The notes under the pieces were generated by a model. It was not told the origin of the DNA, ran no database searches, and saw only the letters and a program-made list of their open reading frames with translations. DNA of 64,000 bases. Origin: Verrucomicrobiales bacterium. GTDB taxonomy: Bacteria > Verrucomicrobiota > Verrucomicrobiia > Limisphaerales > J093. A program made the position numbers and the translations under genes. The stretch's first letter is position 1, and each line of letters starts with the position of its first letter. The stretch is from NCBI GenBank assembly GCA_024233215.1, contig JACKPW010000001.1:682001-746000 (forward strand). The letters are read 5' to 3'. Positions 26,750-34,101 of the stretch are shown here, piece by piece.

Positions 26750-27113
26750 GGGACCGGAACGAATGATGGCGAATCGTTGCCCGCAACAGAAGCATGAGTC
26801 CCACGCTATGGACCAGTGGAAAGACCGCGCGAGATTGCAGGCGAAGGGGGCAGCAGCTGCACCGGAGAGAGTTCGCCTGAATGCTGCGGCCGGCTAAAGC
26901 CGCACCACGGCCCGCCTCAGCCGCGGCGATTCCATGGAACCACGAAACACACGAAAGGAAGAGCGCATGGGAGCCATACCAGGGGCCGGTCCGATCAAGC
27001 ACCACTTCGGGTTGCCAAGCAGTCACTCAGCGGCGGTGCCAAGAGCCGCTTCCCTCCCCGGGTTTTCGTGTACTTCGTGTGTTTTGTGGTTCTCTGCACT
27101 CCATGGGCACGGC
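26750..27113. other. Intergenic region with a long-spaced inverted repeat
   Basis: About 360 bp with no convincing gene. It contains an 18-bp inverted repeat, AACCACGAAACACACGAA at 26938-26955 and its complement (one mismatch) at 27074-27091. Each arm has a CCATGG nearby on its outer side, and the spacer is 118 bp. A further short palindrome GCGGC-CGGCTAAA-GCCGC lies near 26886. Confidence 0.6.
26938..27091. repeat. Inverted repeat, 18-bp arms
   Basis: Arms at 26938-26955 and 27074-27091 match at 17 of 18 positions. I recall the motif CCACGAAACACACGAAAG as a common dispersed sequence in Verrucomicrobiota; the present element could be a non-autonomous relic. Confidence 0.6.
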
Positions 27114-28766
27114 TCAGGCCGGCTGAAACGCTCCCGGTTCCCCAGCCGCTTTCCGAGGAGGCGAACTCCCCTTCGCATCCGCCCAGGAGAGGCCAAATCG
27201 CGCCAGATACTTCCGCAGCCGGTCGGCGTCGTTCACCCGGGACTTCCTCGCGCGGCTCACCGCAAACAGGCGTCGACCTGCCTCGGAAAGCGACGGGGAA
27301 TCCTGACAAACCCTTATGACCGCACCCAACTGCAGCCGGTCGAAAAGGTCGATCCCGTTCAGCCGTTCCGCACCGATGACCTCAGCCAGCAGATCGGGTT
27401 CCCCCGGTGCGCCGCGCGGCGCAGCCGCCCATTGCCGCTCCAAATGCTCGAGTTCCTCGTCCAGGGTTTCCCGGGAGATGCGTCCCCCGGGTGAGAGGGT
27501 CGCCATCCGGGTGATCGTGGCGTTCAGGTCGCGGAAGTTCGCCCGCCAGGCGGACGTCGGAGCGGCCGCGAATTTGAGGAACCGCTCGCGCACCTCCCGG
27601 CTCATGGTCACCCGCCGGCCGGTCCGCCGCGTGAACTGGCCCAGTTCGTAGTCCAGGTTGGGAGCGACGTCCTCCGCCCGATCACGCAGACCCGGCAGGG
27701 CGAAGGTCCAGAGATTCATGCGCGCCAGCAAATCCTCCCGGAACCGCCCTTCCCGGACGGCCGCCGCCAGGTCCCGGTTCGTGCCCGCGATGAGTTGAAA
27801 ATCGCTCCCCACCTCGGAATCACCGCCCAACGGCAGGAACCGCTTTTCCTCAAGCGCCCGCAACAACATCGCCTGCTCGTCCTGCCCCAACTCCCCGACC
27901 TCATCCAGGAACAGCAGCCCGCCATCCGCCATCCGCAACAGCCCGGGCCGGTCCTTGAGCGCACCGGTGAATGCCCCCTTCACGTGACCGAACAAGGCGG
28001 ACATCGCGGCGTCCCCGCGGATGGTCGCGCAATTGACCTCGACGAACGTGCCGGTGATCTGATGGCGCCCCTTCTTCAACTCGAAGACGCGCCGGGCCAA
28101 CTGCGACTTGCCGGCGCCCGTGGGTCCCGTCAACAGGATGGGATCCACCGTGTGCATCGCGACGAACTCGATGCGTTCGATCAACCGGTTGAACGCCTGG
28201 TTGCGCGTCTCGATCCCGGATTTCAACACCGACCGCGCATCGCTCTGCTCCCGGGCAAATCGCGACGCCAGCCGGTCGTATTTTGAAAGGTCGAGATCCA
28301 CGATGGCGTAGTCCCCCGGCGACCGCCTCCGATGCCGGTCCGGCGGACTGGTCTGGATCAGGCGCGCCGGCAGATGGCGGGACTCCGTCAGCAGGAAGAG
28401 ACAGATCTGCGCCACATGCGTGCCGGTGGTGATGTGAACGAGGTAATCCTCGGTCTCCGGACGAAAGGGATAGCCGCGGGCGTAGTCGTGGAGCTCCCCG
28501 TAGACCTCCTCGAAATCCCAGGCATCCTGGAACGCCACCTCCCGCAGATGCACCTCCGTCTCGGGTGAAACCGACGCGAAGTCGGCCGCCACCGTCTGCG
28601 CCAGTTTCGCGAACTTGCGGCTGAACAGCAGCTCGAACCGGTCGAACAACAGATCCTCCTGCTGGCCCAGCGCAACGGTCGGCCGCCAGGATTCCCATCG
28701 CTCGGGGCCCCTGCCGCGATCCAGAACCGTGCCCAGCAATCCGATGCCTACAGTGCGTCGCTTCAT
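27114..28766 (-). CDS. rtcR: RtcR, sigma-54-dependent activator of the RNA repair operon
   Basis: Predicted 550-aa bacterial enhancer-binding protein. The N-terminal 180 residues match the RtcR regulatory domain, a CARF-like domain (MKRRTVGIGLLGTVLDRG, YLVHITTGTHVAQICLFLLT) thought to sense an RNA-end ligand and to repress the ATPase until bound. The AAA+ domain follows: Walker A GPTGAGKS (about 211-218), the sigma-54-contacting loop GAFTGA (about 262-267), Walker B LLFLDEVGEL (about 284) and arginine-rich sensor regions. The C-terminus carries a helix-turn-helix-like stretch (LSEAGRRLFAVSRARKSRVN). It is divergent from rsr, and a -24/-12 promoter with palindromic sites lies between them, as expected of its target operon. 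Length and order agree with the family. Confidence 0.93.
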   Translation of the reverse strand: MKRRTVGIGLLGTVLDRGRGPERWESWRPTVALGQQEDLLFDRFELLFSRKFAKLAQTVAADFASVSPETEVHLREVAFQDAWDFEEVYGELHDYARGYPFRPETEDYLVHITTGTHVAQICLFLLTESRHLPARLIQTSPPDRHRRRSPGDYAIVDLDLSKYDRLASRFAREQSDARSVLKSGIETRNQAFNRLIERIEFVAMHTVDPILLTGPTGAGKSQLARRVFELKKGRHQITGTFVEVNCATIRGDAAMSALFGHVKGAFTGALKDRPGLLRMADGGLLFLDEVGELGQDEQAMLLRALEEKRFLPLGGDSEVGSDFQLIAGTNRDLAAAVREGRFREDLLARMNLWTFALPGLRDRAEDVAPNLDYELGQFTRRTGRRVTMSREVRERFLKFAAAPTSAWRANFRDLNATITRMATLSPGGRISRETLDEELEHLERQWAAAPRGAPGEPDLLAEVIGAERLNGIDLFDRLQLGAVIRVCQDSPSLSEAGRRLFAVSRARKSRVNDADRLRKYLARFGLSWADAKGSSPPRKAAGEPGAFQPA

Positions 28767-28788
28767 ACTAGATTGTCAGCGAATGCTT

Positions 28789-28802
28789 ATATCCACGGAT
28801 AT
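28789..28802. promoter_or_regulatory. Palindromic candidate RtcR binding site 1
   Basis: Perfect inverted repeat ATATCC-AC-GGATAT about 120 bp upstream of the -24/-12 promoter, where enhancer-binding proteins usually bind. Assignment to RtcR is inference. Confidence 0.45.
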
Positions 28803-28848
28803 GATTCTCAACCAGAAGAAAACGATGCCCTCCGGACGATACCGGAAG

Positions 28849-28861
28849 TTGAGATGCTCAA
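28849..28861. promoter_or_regulatory. Palindromic candidate RtcR binding site 2
   Basis: Perfect inverted repeat TTGAG-ATG-CTCAA about 55-60 bp upstream of the -24 element. It differs in sequence from site 1, so at most one need be the RtcR operator. Confidence 0.35.
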
Positions 28862-28911
28862 TAAATTTGCCATCAATGCCTTACGCATGTTCTTAGCATC
28901 AAGATCAAGTC

Positions 28912-28930
28912 TTGGCACGCGTCCTGCGCT
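28912..28930 (+). promoter_or_regulatory. Sigma-54 (-24/-12) promoter of rsr operon
   Basis: TTGGCACGCGTCCTGCGCT has the invariant GG and GC with exactly ten bases between them, plus the surrounding TGGCAC and TGC of the consensus. It lies 30 bp before the rsr start codon, and a sigma-54 activator gene is divergent from it. Transcription would begin near 28940. Confidence 0.85.
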
Positions 28931-28959
28931 GGTAAAGGGCAGAAAGGAAAACGTGACTC

Positions 28960-30528
28960 ATGGCAAACCGAAGCTTGTTTCAATCCCTCGTTGGCCGGCT
29001 GCTCCCGGCAACGGACGTCGTGAACCAAGCGTCCGCCCCGGCCTACGCGTTGACCCCGAAGGCGGCGCTGGCGCAATACGCGGCCACCGGCTGCCTCAAC
29101 AGCACCTTCTACGCGGGGGCCAGGGAACAGTTGAGCGACGTGCTCACCCTCTGTCGCGAGATCGAGCCGGAGTTCATTGCGCGTGCCGCCGTGTTCGCCC
29201 GGGAACGGGGGGCGATGAAGGACATGCCCGCCCTGCTGTGCGCGGTGCTCGCCTCACGCGATGGGCGCCTGCTGGGACAGGTGTTTGACCGGGTCATCGA
29301 CAACGGAAGGATGTTGCGAAGCTTCGTGCAGATTCTGCGTTCCGGAACCACGGGACGCAAGTCGCTGGGCACCGTGCCCAAGCGACTGGTGCGAGGGTGG
29401 CTGGCGGCGCGGTCGGAGGACCAGTTGTTCCGCGCCTCGGTCGGCCAGTCACCCTCGCTGGGGGATGTGATCAAGATGGTGCACCCACGGCCGGCGTCGG
29501 CGACGCGGGAGGCTTTCTACGGCTACCTGCTTGAACGCAAATACGACGCCGACGCCCTGCCATCGCTGGTCGCCCAGTATGAGGCCTTCAAGGCAGGGCA
29601 ACGCGAGGTCGTGCCGGATGTGCCGTTCAGTCTCCTGACCGCAATGGAACTGGACCGCGAGGCCTGGACCGGAATTGCCCGGCAGGCTCCCTGGCAGACG
29701 ACCCGCATGAACCTGAACACATTCGCCCGTCATGGGGTGTTCGAAACGGGGGGAATGGCCGACCTGGTGGCGGAACGGCTTCGCAATCCCGCGGCGGTCC
29801 AACGGGCCCGCGTGTTCCCCTACCAGCTCTTGAGCGCCTATCGCTCGACCGACGACCGGGTGCCCGCCATCGTGCGCGACGCCCTTCAGGACGCGCTGGA
29901 ACTGGCGACGCAGAACGTGCCTGAAATCGCCGGGAAGGTCTATGTGTTCCCCGATGTTTCGGGTTCCATGCAATCGCCGGTGACCGGCAACCGGAAGGGT
30001 TCGAGCACTTCGGTCCGGTGTGTGGACGTGGCGGCCTTGATGGCGGCCTGCGTGCTGCGCCGGAATCCGTCGGCGGAGGTACTGCCGTTCGCGGAGCGGG
30101 TCATCGACCTGCGGCTGAACGCGCGGGACAGCGTGATGACCAACGCGGAAAAGCTGGCGTCACTGCCGCCCGGCGGGACCAACTGCAGCGAACCGCTCGC
30201 CCGGTTGAACCGGCGCCGCGCGCAGGGCGACCTGGTGATCTACGTCTCGGACAACCAGTCCTGGCTGGACGCGCCACGCATCCCCGGCTGGGGAATGTCG
30301 CCGACGAACACGATGGCGGAGTGGTCCGCCTTCAAGCGACGCAATCCGCGCGCCCGCATGGTGTGCCTGGATATTCAGCCTTATGGAAACACCCAGGCTC
30401 AGGAACGCACGGACATCCTGAACATCGGGGGATTCTCCGATGCGGTGTTTGAAGTCATCGCCGCGTTTGCCCGCGGTGAACTGGCGGCCGACCACTTGAT
30501 CGGCGTGATTGAACAAATCGAATTGTGA
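28960..30528 (+). CDS. rsr: Rsr, Ro60 orthologue (TROVE domain RNA-binding ring protein)
   Basis: Predicted 522-aa bacterial Ro60. The N-terminal two thirds is the TROVE domain of helical HEAT-like repeats that form a ring binding misfolded RNAs and Y RNAs (LPATDVVNQASAPAYALTPK, FIARAAVFARERGAMKDMPA, KSLGTVPKRLVRGWLAAR). The C-terminal third is a von Willebrand A-type domain with a complete MIDAS start, VFPDVSGSMQSP, near residue 331, and DLVIYVSDNQSW later. AAGGA precedes the ATG by about ten bases. It follows a sigma-54 promoter and precedes two Y RNA genes, so protein and RNA partners are encoded together. Known roles of orthologues are RNA quality control and tethering to polynucleotide phosphorylase by Y RNA. 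Confidence 0.94.
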   Translation: MANRSLFQSLVGRLLPATDVVNQASAPAYALTPKAALAQYAATGCLNSTFYAGAREQLSDVLTLCREIEPEFIARAAVFARERGAMKDMPALLCAVLASRDGRLLGQVFDRVIDNGRMLRSFVQILRSGTTGRKSLGTVPKRLVRGWLAARSEDQLFRASVGQSPSLGDVIKMVHPRPASATREAFYGYLLERKYDADALPSLVAQYEAFKAGQREVVPDVPFSLLTAMELDREAWTGIARQAPWQTTRMNLNTFARHGVFETGGMADLVAERLRNPAAVQRARVFPYQLLSAYRSTDDRVPAIVRDALQDALELATQNVPEIAGKVYVFPDVSGSMQSPVTGNRKGSSTSVRCVDVAALMAACVLRRNPSAEVLPFAERVIDLRLNARDSVMTNAEKLASLPPGGTNCSEPLARLNRRRAQGDLVIYVSDNQSWLDAPRIPGWGMSPTNTMAEWSAFKRRNPRARMVCLDIQPYGNTQAQERTDILNIGGFSDAVFEVIAAFARGELAADHLIGVIEQIEL

Positions 30529-30530
30529 CA

Positions 30531-30620
30531 GAACACACTTTCGGGCCGAATGCCCGTCGGGATTACACTTCGTTAAGATCGAAACTCAGTATCTCGGCAT
30601 CCCTTGTCGGCCCGTATTGC
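30531..30620 (+). ncRNA. Y RNA 1 (short, no tRNA-like domain)
   Basis: Starts just after the rsr stop codon. The stem CGGGCCGA (30542-30549) pairs perfectly with TCGGCCCG (30607-30614). Inside it are AUGCC on the 5' side and CAUCCCUUG on the 3' side. The same arrangement, with compensating changes in the stem, is seen in Y RNA 2, and this is the part expected to bind Rsr. The interior can form CCG/CGG, GGAU-(U)-AC/GU-AUCU and a UUCG/CGAA terminal hairpin (569-572 with 580-583), with a few bulges. Exact ends are not known. It resembles YrlB-like RNAs in position and size. Confidence 0.7.
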
Positions 30621-30686
30621 ACCAAATCAAGCAACAGCGTAGCCGCCGGCAGCAGCCGGCGCATATCGAAGTGCGAAAGGAAACAA

Positions 30687-30712
30687 ATGCGCGGACTGAC
30701 GTCCGCGGCTAC
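30687..30712. repeat. 26-bp hairpin repeat (family B), copy 2
   Basis: Identical to 23802-23828 over ATGCGCGGACTGACGTCCGC and the following six bases. It sits between the two Y RNAs. Just upstream (30641-30661) is another GC hairpin, GCCGGC-AGCA-GCCGGC. Confidence 0.75.
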
Positions 30713-30740
30713 GGAGTGATTTGAACCGCTCCAAGGAATC

Positions 30741-30890
30741 GTGAATCAGGATTTCGTGACGAATGCCGATGGAACTACATGGTTAAGGTCCTCGTGGTCG
30801 CGGGTTCGAGTCCCGCCCCCGGCTTCAACAACCGGGGTAGCTCAGTGGTAGAGCGCGAAGTTTCATCAATCCCTTGTCGTCACGTTTCAC
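30741..30890 (+). ncRNA. yrlA: Y RNA 2, YrlA-like, with circularly permuted tRNA-like domain
   Basis: The Ro60-binding part has outer pairs GUGAA/UUCAC (30741-30745 with 30886-30890) and the stem CGUGACGA (30755-30762) with UCGUCACG (30877-30884). An internal loop AUGCC/AAUCCCUUG follows, then a second stem GAUGGAACU (30768-30776) with AGUUUCAUC (30859-30867, one G-U). Beyond it the tRNA elements come in permuted order. The T arm is GCGGG-UUCGAGU-CCCGC (30800-30816), and the acceptor 3' strand is CCCCGG (30817-30822). A nine-base loop, the acceptor 5' strand CCGGGG (30832-30837), UA, and the D arm GCUC-AGUGGUA-GAGC (30840-30854) follow. The acceptor end is closed by a loop, so it cannot be charged. 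This matches the YrlA family of bacterial Y RNAs. Location between rsr and rtcB supports it. Confidence 0.9.
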
Positions 30891-30913
30891 GCACCCAGGA
30901 AGGGAGAATTGCG

Positions 30914-31531
30914 ATGGGAACTGAACCGGCGCCGCAGCCGCAGGATCCGAGGGACTGGAACATCCTGCTGGAGGCACTGCAGAACTGGGATCGGCACGCC
31001 GCGCCGGTCGGGCTCTACGCCGCCGAGGAATACCGGATGACGGAAAAGCCTCAGCCGCGTCTCGTGGTCGAGTGGAACGAAGTCATCGCCCCGACGCTGC
31101 GGAGGATGGGATGCCATGTCCTGAGACCCGCGCGTCAGCACTTCCTCAGAGAAGGACAGTTCTGGGTGCAGCAAACGAGCTGGCTGCATGTTCTGTCGGT
31201 CGTGCGGGTCGCGAAGATCAAGGTGCGCTGCTACGGAAACAGTTACCGGGTGGACCCCTGCGTGGACTTTGCCGCCCGCTGGCGGGAAGCCGAACTGGGA
31301 ACCCGCCTCCGCGGACTGCGAAAGAGGTATCCCCAGGGCGGTTACGCGCTCCTGTTTCTCGGCTTCGCGAAGGAACAGCGCCCGTTCCGGAAGGAACTCC
31401 AAGAACTCACCGGCGAATGCTCATTCGCCCGGGCGTTCGATACCGAAGTCAGCCGCGTTTGGGACGATCCGCACGGACGCGCCTTTCAAACCATCGCCGT
31501 CATCTGGCATACCCGACGTCAGCAGGATTGA
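30914..31531 (+). CDS. Unrecognised 205-aa protein in the rsr-Y RNA-rtcBA operon
   Basis: I do not recognise this protein. It has no signal peptide or membrane segment and is predicted to be cytoplasmic, mixed alpha/beta and basic. Visible landmarks are VVEWNEVIAPTLRRMGCHVL, the tryptophan-rich FWVQQTSWLHVLSVVRVAKI, KVRCYGNSYRVDPCVDFAA, and a hydrophobic strand GGYALLFLGFAKEQRPF. Alternation of basic patches and buried strands would suit a nucleic-acid-binding or nuclease-like fold, but this is only an impression. The start is the ATG at 30914, preceded by GGAAGGGAG; the frame runs back through Y RNA 2, which argues against an earlier start. It lies 24 bp after the Y RNA and 48 bp before rtcB, so it should be expressed with the repair genes. 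Confidence 0.78.
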   Translation: MGTEPAPQPQDPRDWNILLEALQNWDRHAAPVGLYAAEEYRMTEKPQPRLVVEWNEVIAPTLRRMGCHVLRPARQHFLREGQFWVQQTSWLHVLSVVRVAKIKVRCYGNSYRVDPCVDFAARWREAELGTRLRGLRKRYPQGGYALLFLGFAKEQRPFRKELQELTGECSFARAFDTEVSRVWDDPHGRAFQTIAVIWHTRRQQD

Positions 31532-31579
31532 GCTGAGCCGCAACACTCTGGAATACTCTGATCTCAACAACAAAGCAGC

Positions 31580-32974
31580 ATGAAGACCAAAGACCTCATC
31601 CGCCTCGGGGTACCGTTCGGGGAAGCCCAGCGACGGGCCATCGATTTCATCTCGGAATTCGTCCTCGGAGGCGGCGACAAGACGCAGATCGAGGCTGAGG
31701 TCAGCGCGATCGTGGCGGACCCGGCCGCGTTCCGCGGGGATCCGCTTCGTGGCGCGTTCGCCCGGGCAATAACCGAGGCCCCGCCGCCACCCCGAACCGA
31801 ACCGGTCCCCTACCGACAGTGGGGGGAGAACCTGGAACCGGAAGCGGTGGGCCAGATGGAAAAGGCCTGCCTGCTGCCGGTCGCGGTGGCGGGCGCCCTG
31901 ATGCCCGACGCCCACCTTGGTTACGGGCTCCCCATCGGCGGCGTGCTCGCCACGGATAACGCGGTCATTCCCTACGCGGTCGGGGTGGACATCGCTTGCC
32001 GGATGAAGATGACTGTACTGGATATCCCGGTGCGCGACCTGGAAAAGAAGCAGGATCGATTGCGGACCGCGATTGAAACCGAGACCCGATTCGGAGTGGG
32101 GGCGAAGTTCCGCGATCGCCGCCAGCATGAGGTGCTGGACGCGGATTGGTCGGTCAGCCCGATCACGAAGCAGAACCAGGACCGGGCCTGGAGCCAGTTG
32201 GGGACCAGCGGCAGCGGAAACCACTTCGTCGAGTTCGGGCGGTTCACGGTGGCCAACCGCGAACTGGGACTCGAACCCGGTGAATACGTCGCCCTGCTCA
32301 GCCACAGCGGAAGTCGCGGTACCGGCGCGATGGTCTGCGGTCATTACAGCAAGCTCGCCATGTCCCGGCATCGCGACCTCCCCCAGGAGTTCCGGCACCT
32401 GGCCTGGCTGTCGCTCGATTCCGAGGACGGCCAGGAATACTGGGCGGCGATGGAGTTGATGGGGCGTTATGCCGCCGCCAACCACGCGTTGATCCACCGC
32501 CACATCGCGGCGCACCTCGGCGTGGAGGTCCTGCTCGACATCGAGAACCACCACAACTTCGCCTGGAAGGAAACCCACCTGGTGAACGGCCAACCGAAGG
32601 AACTCGTGGTCCATCGCAAGGGCGCCACTCCCGCCGGGACCGGAGTGCTGGGGATCATCCCGGGTTCGATGGCGAGTCCCGGCTACGTGGTCCGTGGCAA
32701 GGGACAACCGCAATCGCTGAACTCGGCGTCGCACGGGGCGGGCCGCGTGATGAGCCGCACCCGTGCGGAGAAGACGTTGCGCTGGGCGGACGCGAACCGT
32801 CTGCTCAAGGAACGCGGCGTCACCCTGATCTCGGCCGGCCTGGACGAGGTGCCGATGGTCTACAAGGACATCCAGACGGTCATGGCGGCCCAGGAGGATC
32901 TTGTGGAAGTGTTGGGCCGGTTCGATCCCTCCCTGGTCAAGATGGCCCCAAGCGGGGAACGGCCGGAAGACTGA
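31580..32974 (+). CDS. rtcB: RNA-splicing ligase RtcB family protein
   Basis: Predicted 464-aa GTP/Mn-dependent RNA ligase that joins 2',3'-cyclic phosphate or 3'-phosphate ends to 5'-OH ends. Expected motifs are in order: MPDAHLGYGLPIGGVLA (about residue 108), the metal cysteine in VGVDIACRMKM (about 134) and GTSGSGNHFVEFG. Next come LLSHSGSRGTG, LDIENHHNFAWKE, the guanylylated-histidine region VVHRKGATPAGTGV (about 344) and SASHGAGRVMSR. It is slightly longer than the compact forms at its N-terminus (about 70 extra residues) and resembles the RtcB2-type group. It is followed after 9 bp by rtcA. The start ATG at 31580 lacks a strong ribosome-binding site. Confidence 0.93.
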   Translation: MKTKDLIRLGVPFGEAQRRAIDFISEFVLGGGDKTQIEAEVSAIVADPAAFRGDPLRGAFARAITEAPPPPRTEPVPYRQWGENLEPEAVGQMEKACLLPVAVAGALMPDAHLGYGLPIGGVLATDNAVIPYAVGVDIACRMKMTVLDIPVRDLEKKQDRLRTAIETETRFGVGAKFRDRRQHEVLDADWSVSPITKQNQDRAWSQLGTSGSGNHFVEFGRFTVANRELGLEPGEYVALLSHSGSRGTGAMVCGHYSKLAMSRHRDLPQEFRHLAWLSLDSEDGQEYWAAMELMGRYAAANHALIHRHIAAHLGVEVLLDIENHHNFAWKETHLVNGQPKELVVHRKGATPAGTGVLGIIPGSMASPGYVVRGKGQPQSLNSASHGAGRVMSRTRAEKTLRWADANRLLKERGVTLISAGLDEVPMVYKDIQTVMAAQEDLVEVLGRFDPSLVKMAPSGERPED

Positions 32975-32983
32975 GGAGCGTGT

Positions 32984-34012
32984 ATGGCGAAGGTTGAACA
33001 TGTCATTGACGGCTCCGTCGGGGAAGGCGGCGGGCAAATCCTGCGTACCGCACTGGCGCTCTCCCTGGTCACCGGGGAGGCGTTCCGGATCCGCAATATT
33101 CGGGCCGGTCGTCGGAAACCGGGTTTGCTGCGCCAGCATCTGACCGCGGTCCAGGCGGCCCGGGCCGTCGGGGATGGCGCTGTGGACGGCGCCGAGCTCG
33201 GCTCGTTGGAACTGGTGTTCCACCCCGGCCGCGTGGCCCCCGGAGATTACCGCTTCGCCGTCGGCACGGCCGGCAGTGCCACGCTGGTCCTCCAGACGGT
33301 CCTGCCCGCCCTGCTCACCGCGGCCGGACCCTCCACGCTGAAGTTGGAAGGCGGCACGCACAATCCCTTCGCGCCGCCGTTCGACTTCCTCGACAGGACC
33401 TTCCTGCCGCTGATCAACCGGATGGGACCAACCGTTTCGGCAACCTTGGAACGGCATGGCTTCTATCCGGCGGGAGGGGGGCGCTTCACCGTGACCATCG
33501 ACCCTGTCCCGAGCCTGCGACCGTTGGAACTGATGGACCGGGGCGAAATCCGGCAGCGCCGGGCACGGGCAATGGTCGCCGCCCTCTCTCCCGGCATCGC
33601 CGAACGCGAACTGGCCGCGCTCCAGTCGCAATTGGGCTGGGGAGAGGAGTGCCTCGCGGTGGAAACGCTGAATCCCGCCTGGGGTCCAGGCAATGTGCTG
33701 ATGGCCGAACTCGTCTCGGACGCCCTGACGGAGGTCTTCACCGGCTTCGGCGAACGGGGGGTTGCGGCAGAATCGGTGGCGGAAACCCTCGCCACCGGAG
33801 TGAAGACGTATCTCGCTGCCGACGTCCCGGTGGGAACGCATCTCGCGGATCAGTTGATGCTCCCGATGGCCCTGGCGGGTGGCGGCGGGTTCCGGGCTCT
33901 GCCGCTCTCCCGCCACAGCCTGACGAACCTGGAGGTCGTCCGCGACTGGCTGGGATGTCCCATCCACGTCGAGAAGGGCGAGAACCGGACCGTGACGCTG
34001 AGGTTCGGTTGA
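32984..34012 (+). CDS. rtcA: RNA 3'-terminal phosphate cyclase
   Basis: Predicted 342-aa ATP-dependent enzyme converting RNA 3'-phosphates to 2',3'-cyclic phosphates, supplying ends for RtcB. The family start VIDGSVGEGGGQILRTALAL is intact. So are the RAGRRKPGLLRQHLTAVQAA block, LEGGTHNPFAPPFDFLDRTF, ERHGFYPAGGGRFTVTI and the adenylylated-histidine motif VPVGTHLADQLMLPMAL (histidine near residue 286). The last domain ends with GCPIHVEKGENRTVTLRFG. GAGGAG precedes the ATG at a good distance. It is the last clear gene of the operon started by rsr. Confidence 0.94.
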   Translation: MAKVEHVIDGSVGEGGGQILRTALALSLVTGEAFRIRNIRAGRRKPGLLRQHLTAVQAARAVGDGAVDGAELGSLELVFHPGRVAPGDYRFAVGTAGSATLVLQTVLPALLTAAGPSTLKLEGGTHNPFAPPFDFLDRTFLPLINRMGPTVSATLERHGFYPAGGGRFTVTIDPVPSLRPLELMDRGEIRQRRARAMVAALSPGIAERELAALQSQLGWGEECLAVETLNPAWGPGNVLMAELVSDALTEVFTGFGERGVAAESVAETLATGVKTYLAADVPVGTHLADQLMLPMALAGGGGFRALPLSRHSLTNLEVVRDWLGCPIHVEKGENRTVTLRFG

Positions 34013-34101
34013 CCGGACTTCCCGCTTGCGCGCCGGGGAACTCGCGAATTAGTATTTACACTCGGCTTCATCACGAAGCCTGCCCGTGATTCCGAAGGAC
34101 A

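Noticed and set aside
30521..30620. An ordinary intrinsic terminator for rsr.
   Set aside because: The stem is long-range with conserved internal-loop sequences shared with the second RNA, and no T-run follows.
30741..30890. A functional tRNA gene (T-loop GGTTCGAGTCC and D-arm are present).
   Set aside because: The halves are in reversed order, the acceptor end is closed by a loop and there is no anticodon arm; the flanking stems and position next to rsr fit a Y RNA instead.
30779..30913. N-terminal extension of the 205-aa ORF through the Y RNA.
   Set aside because: The region is explained by the RNA structure, and the ATG at 30914 has its own ribosome-binding site.
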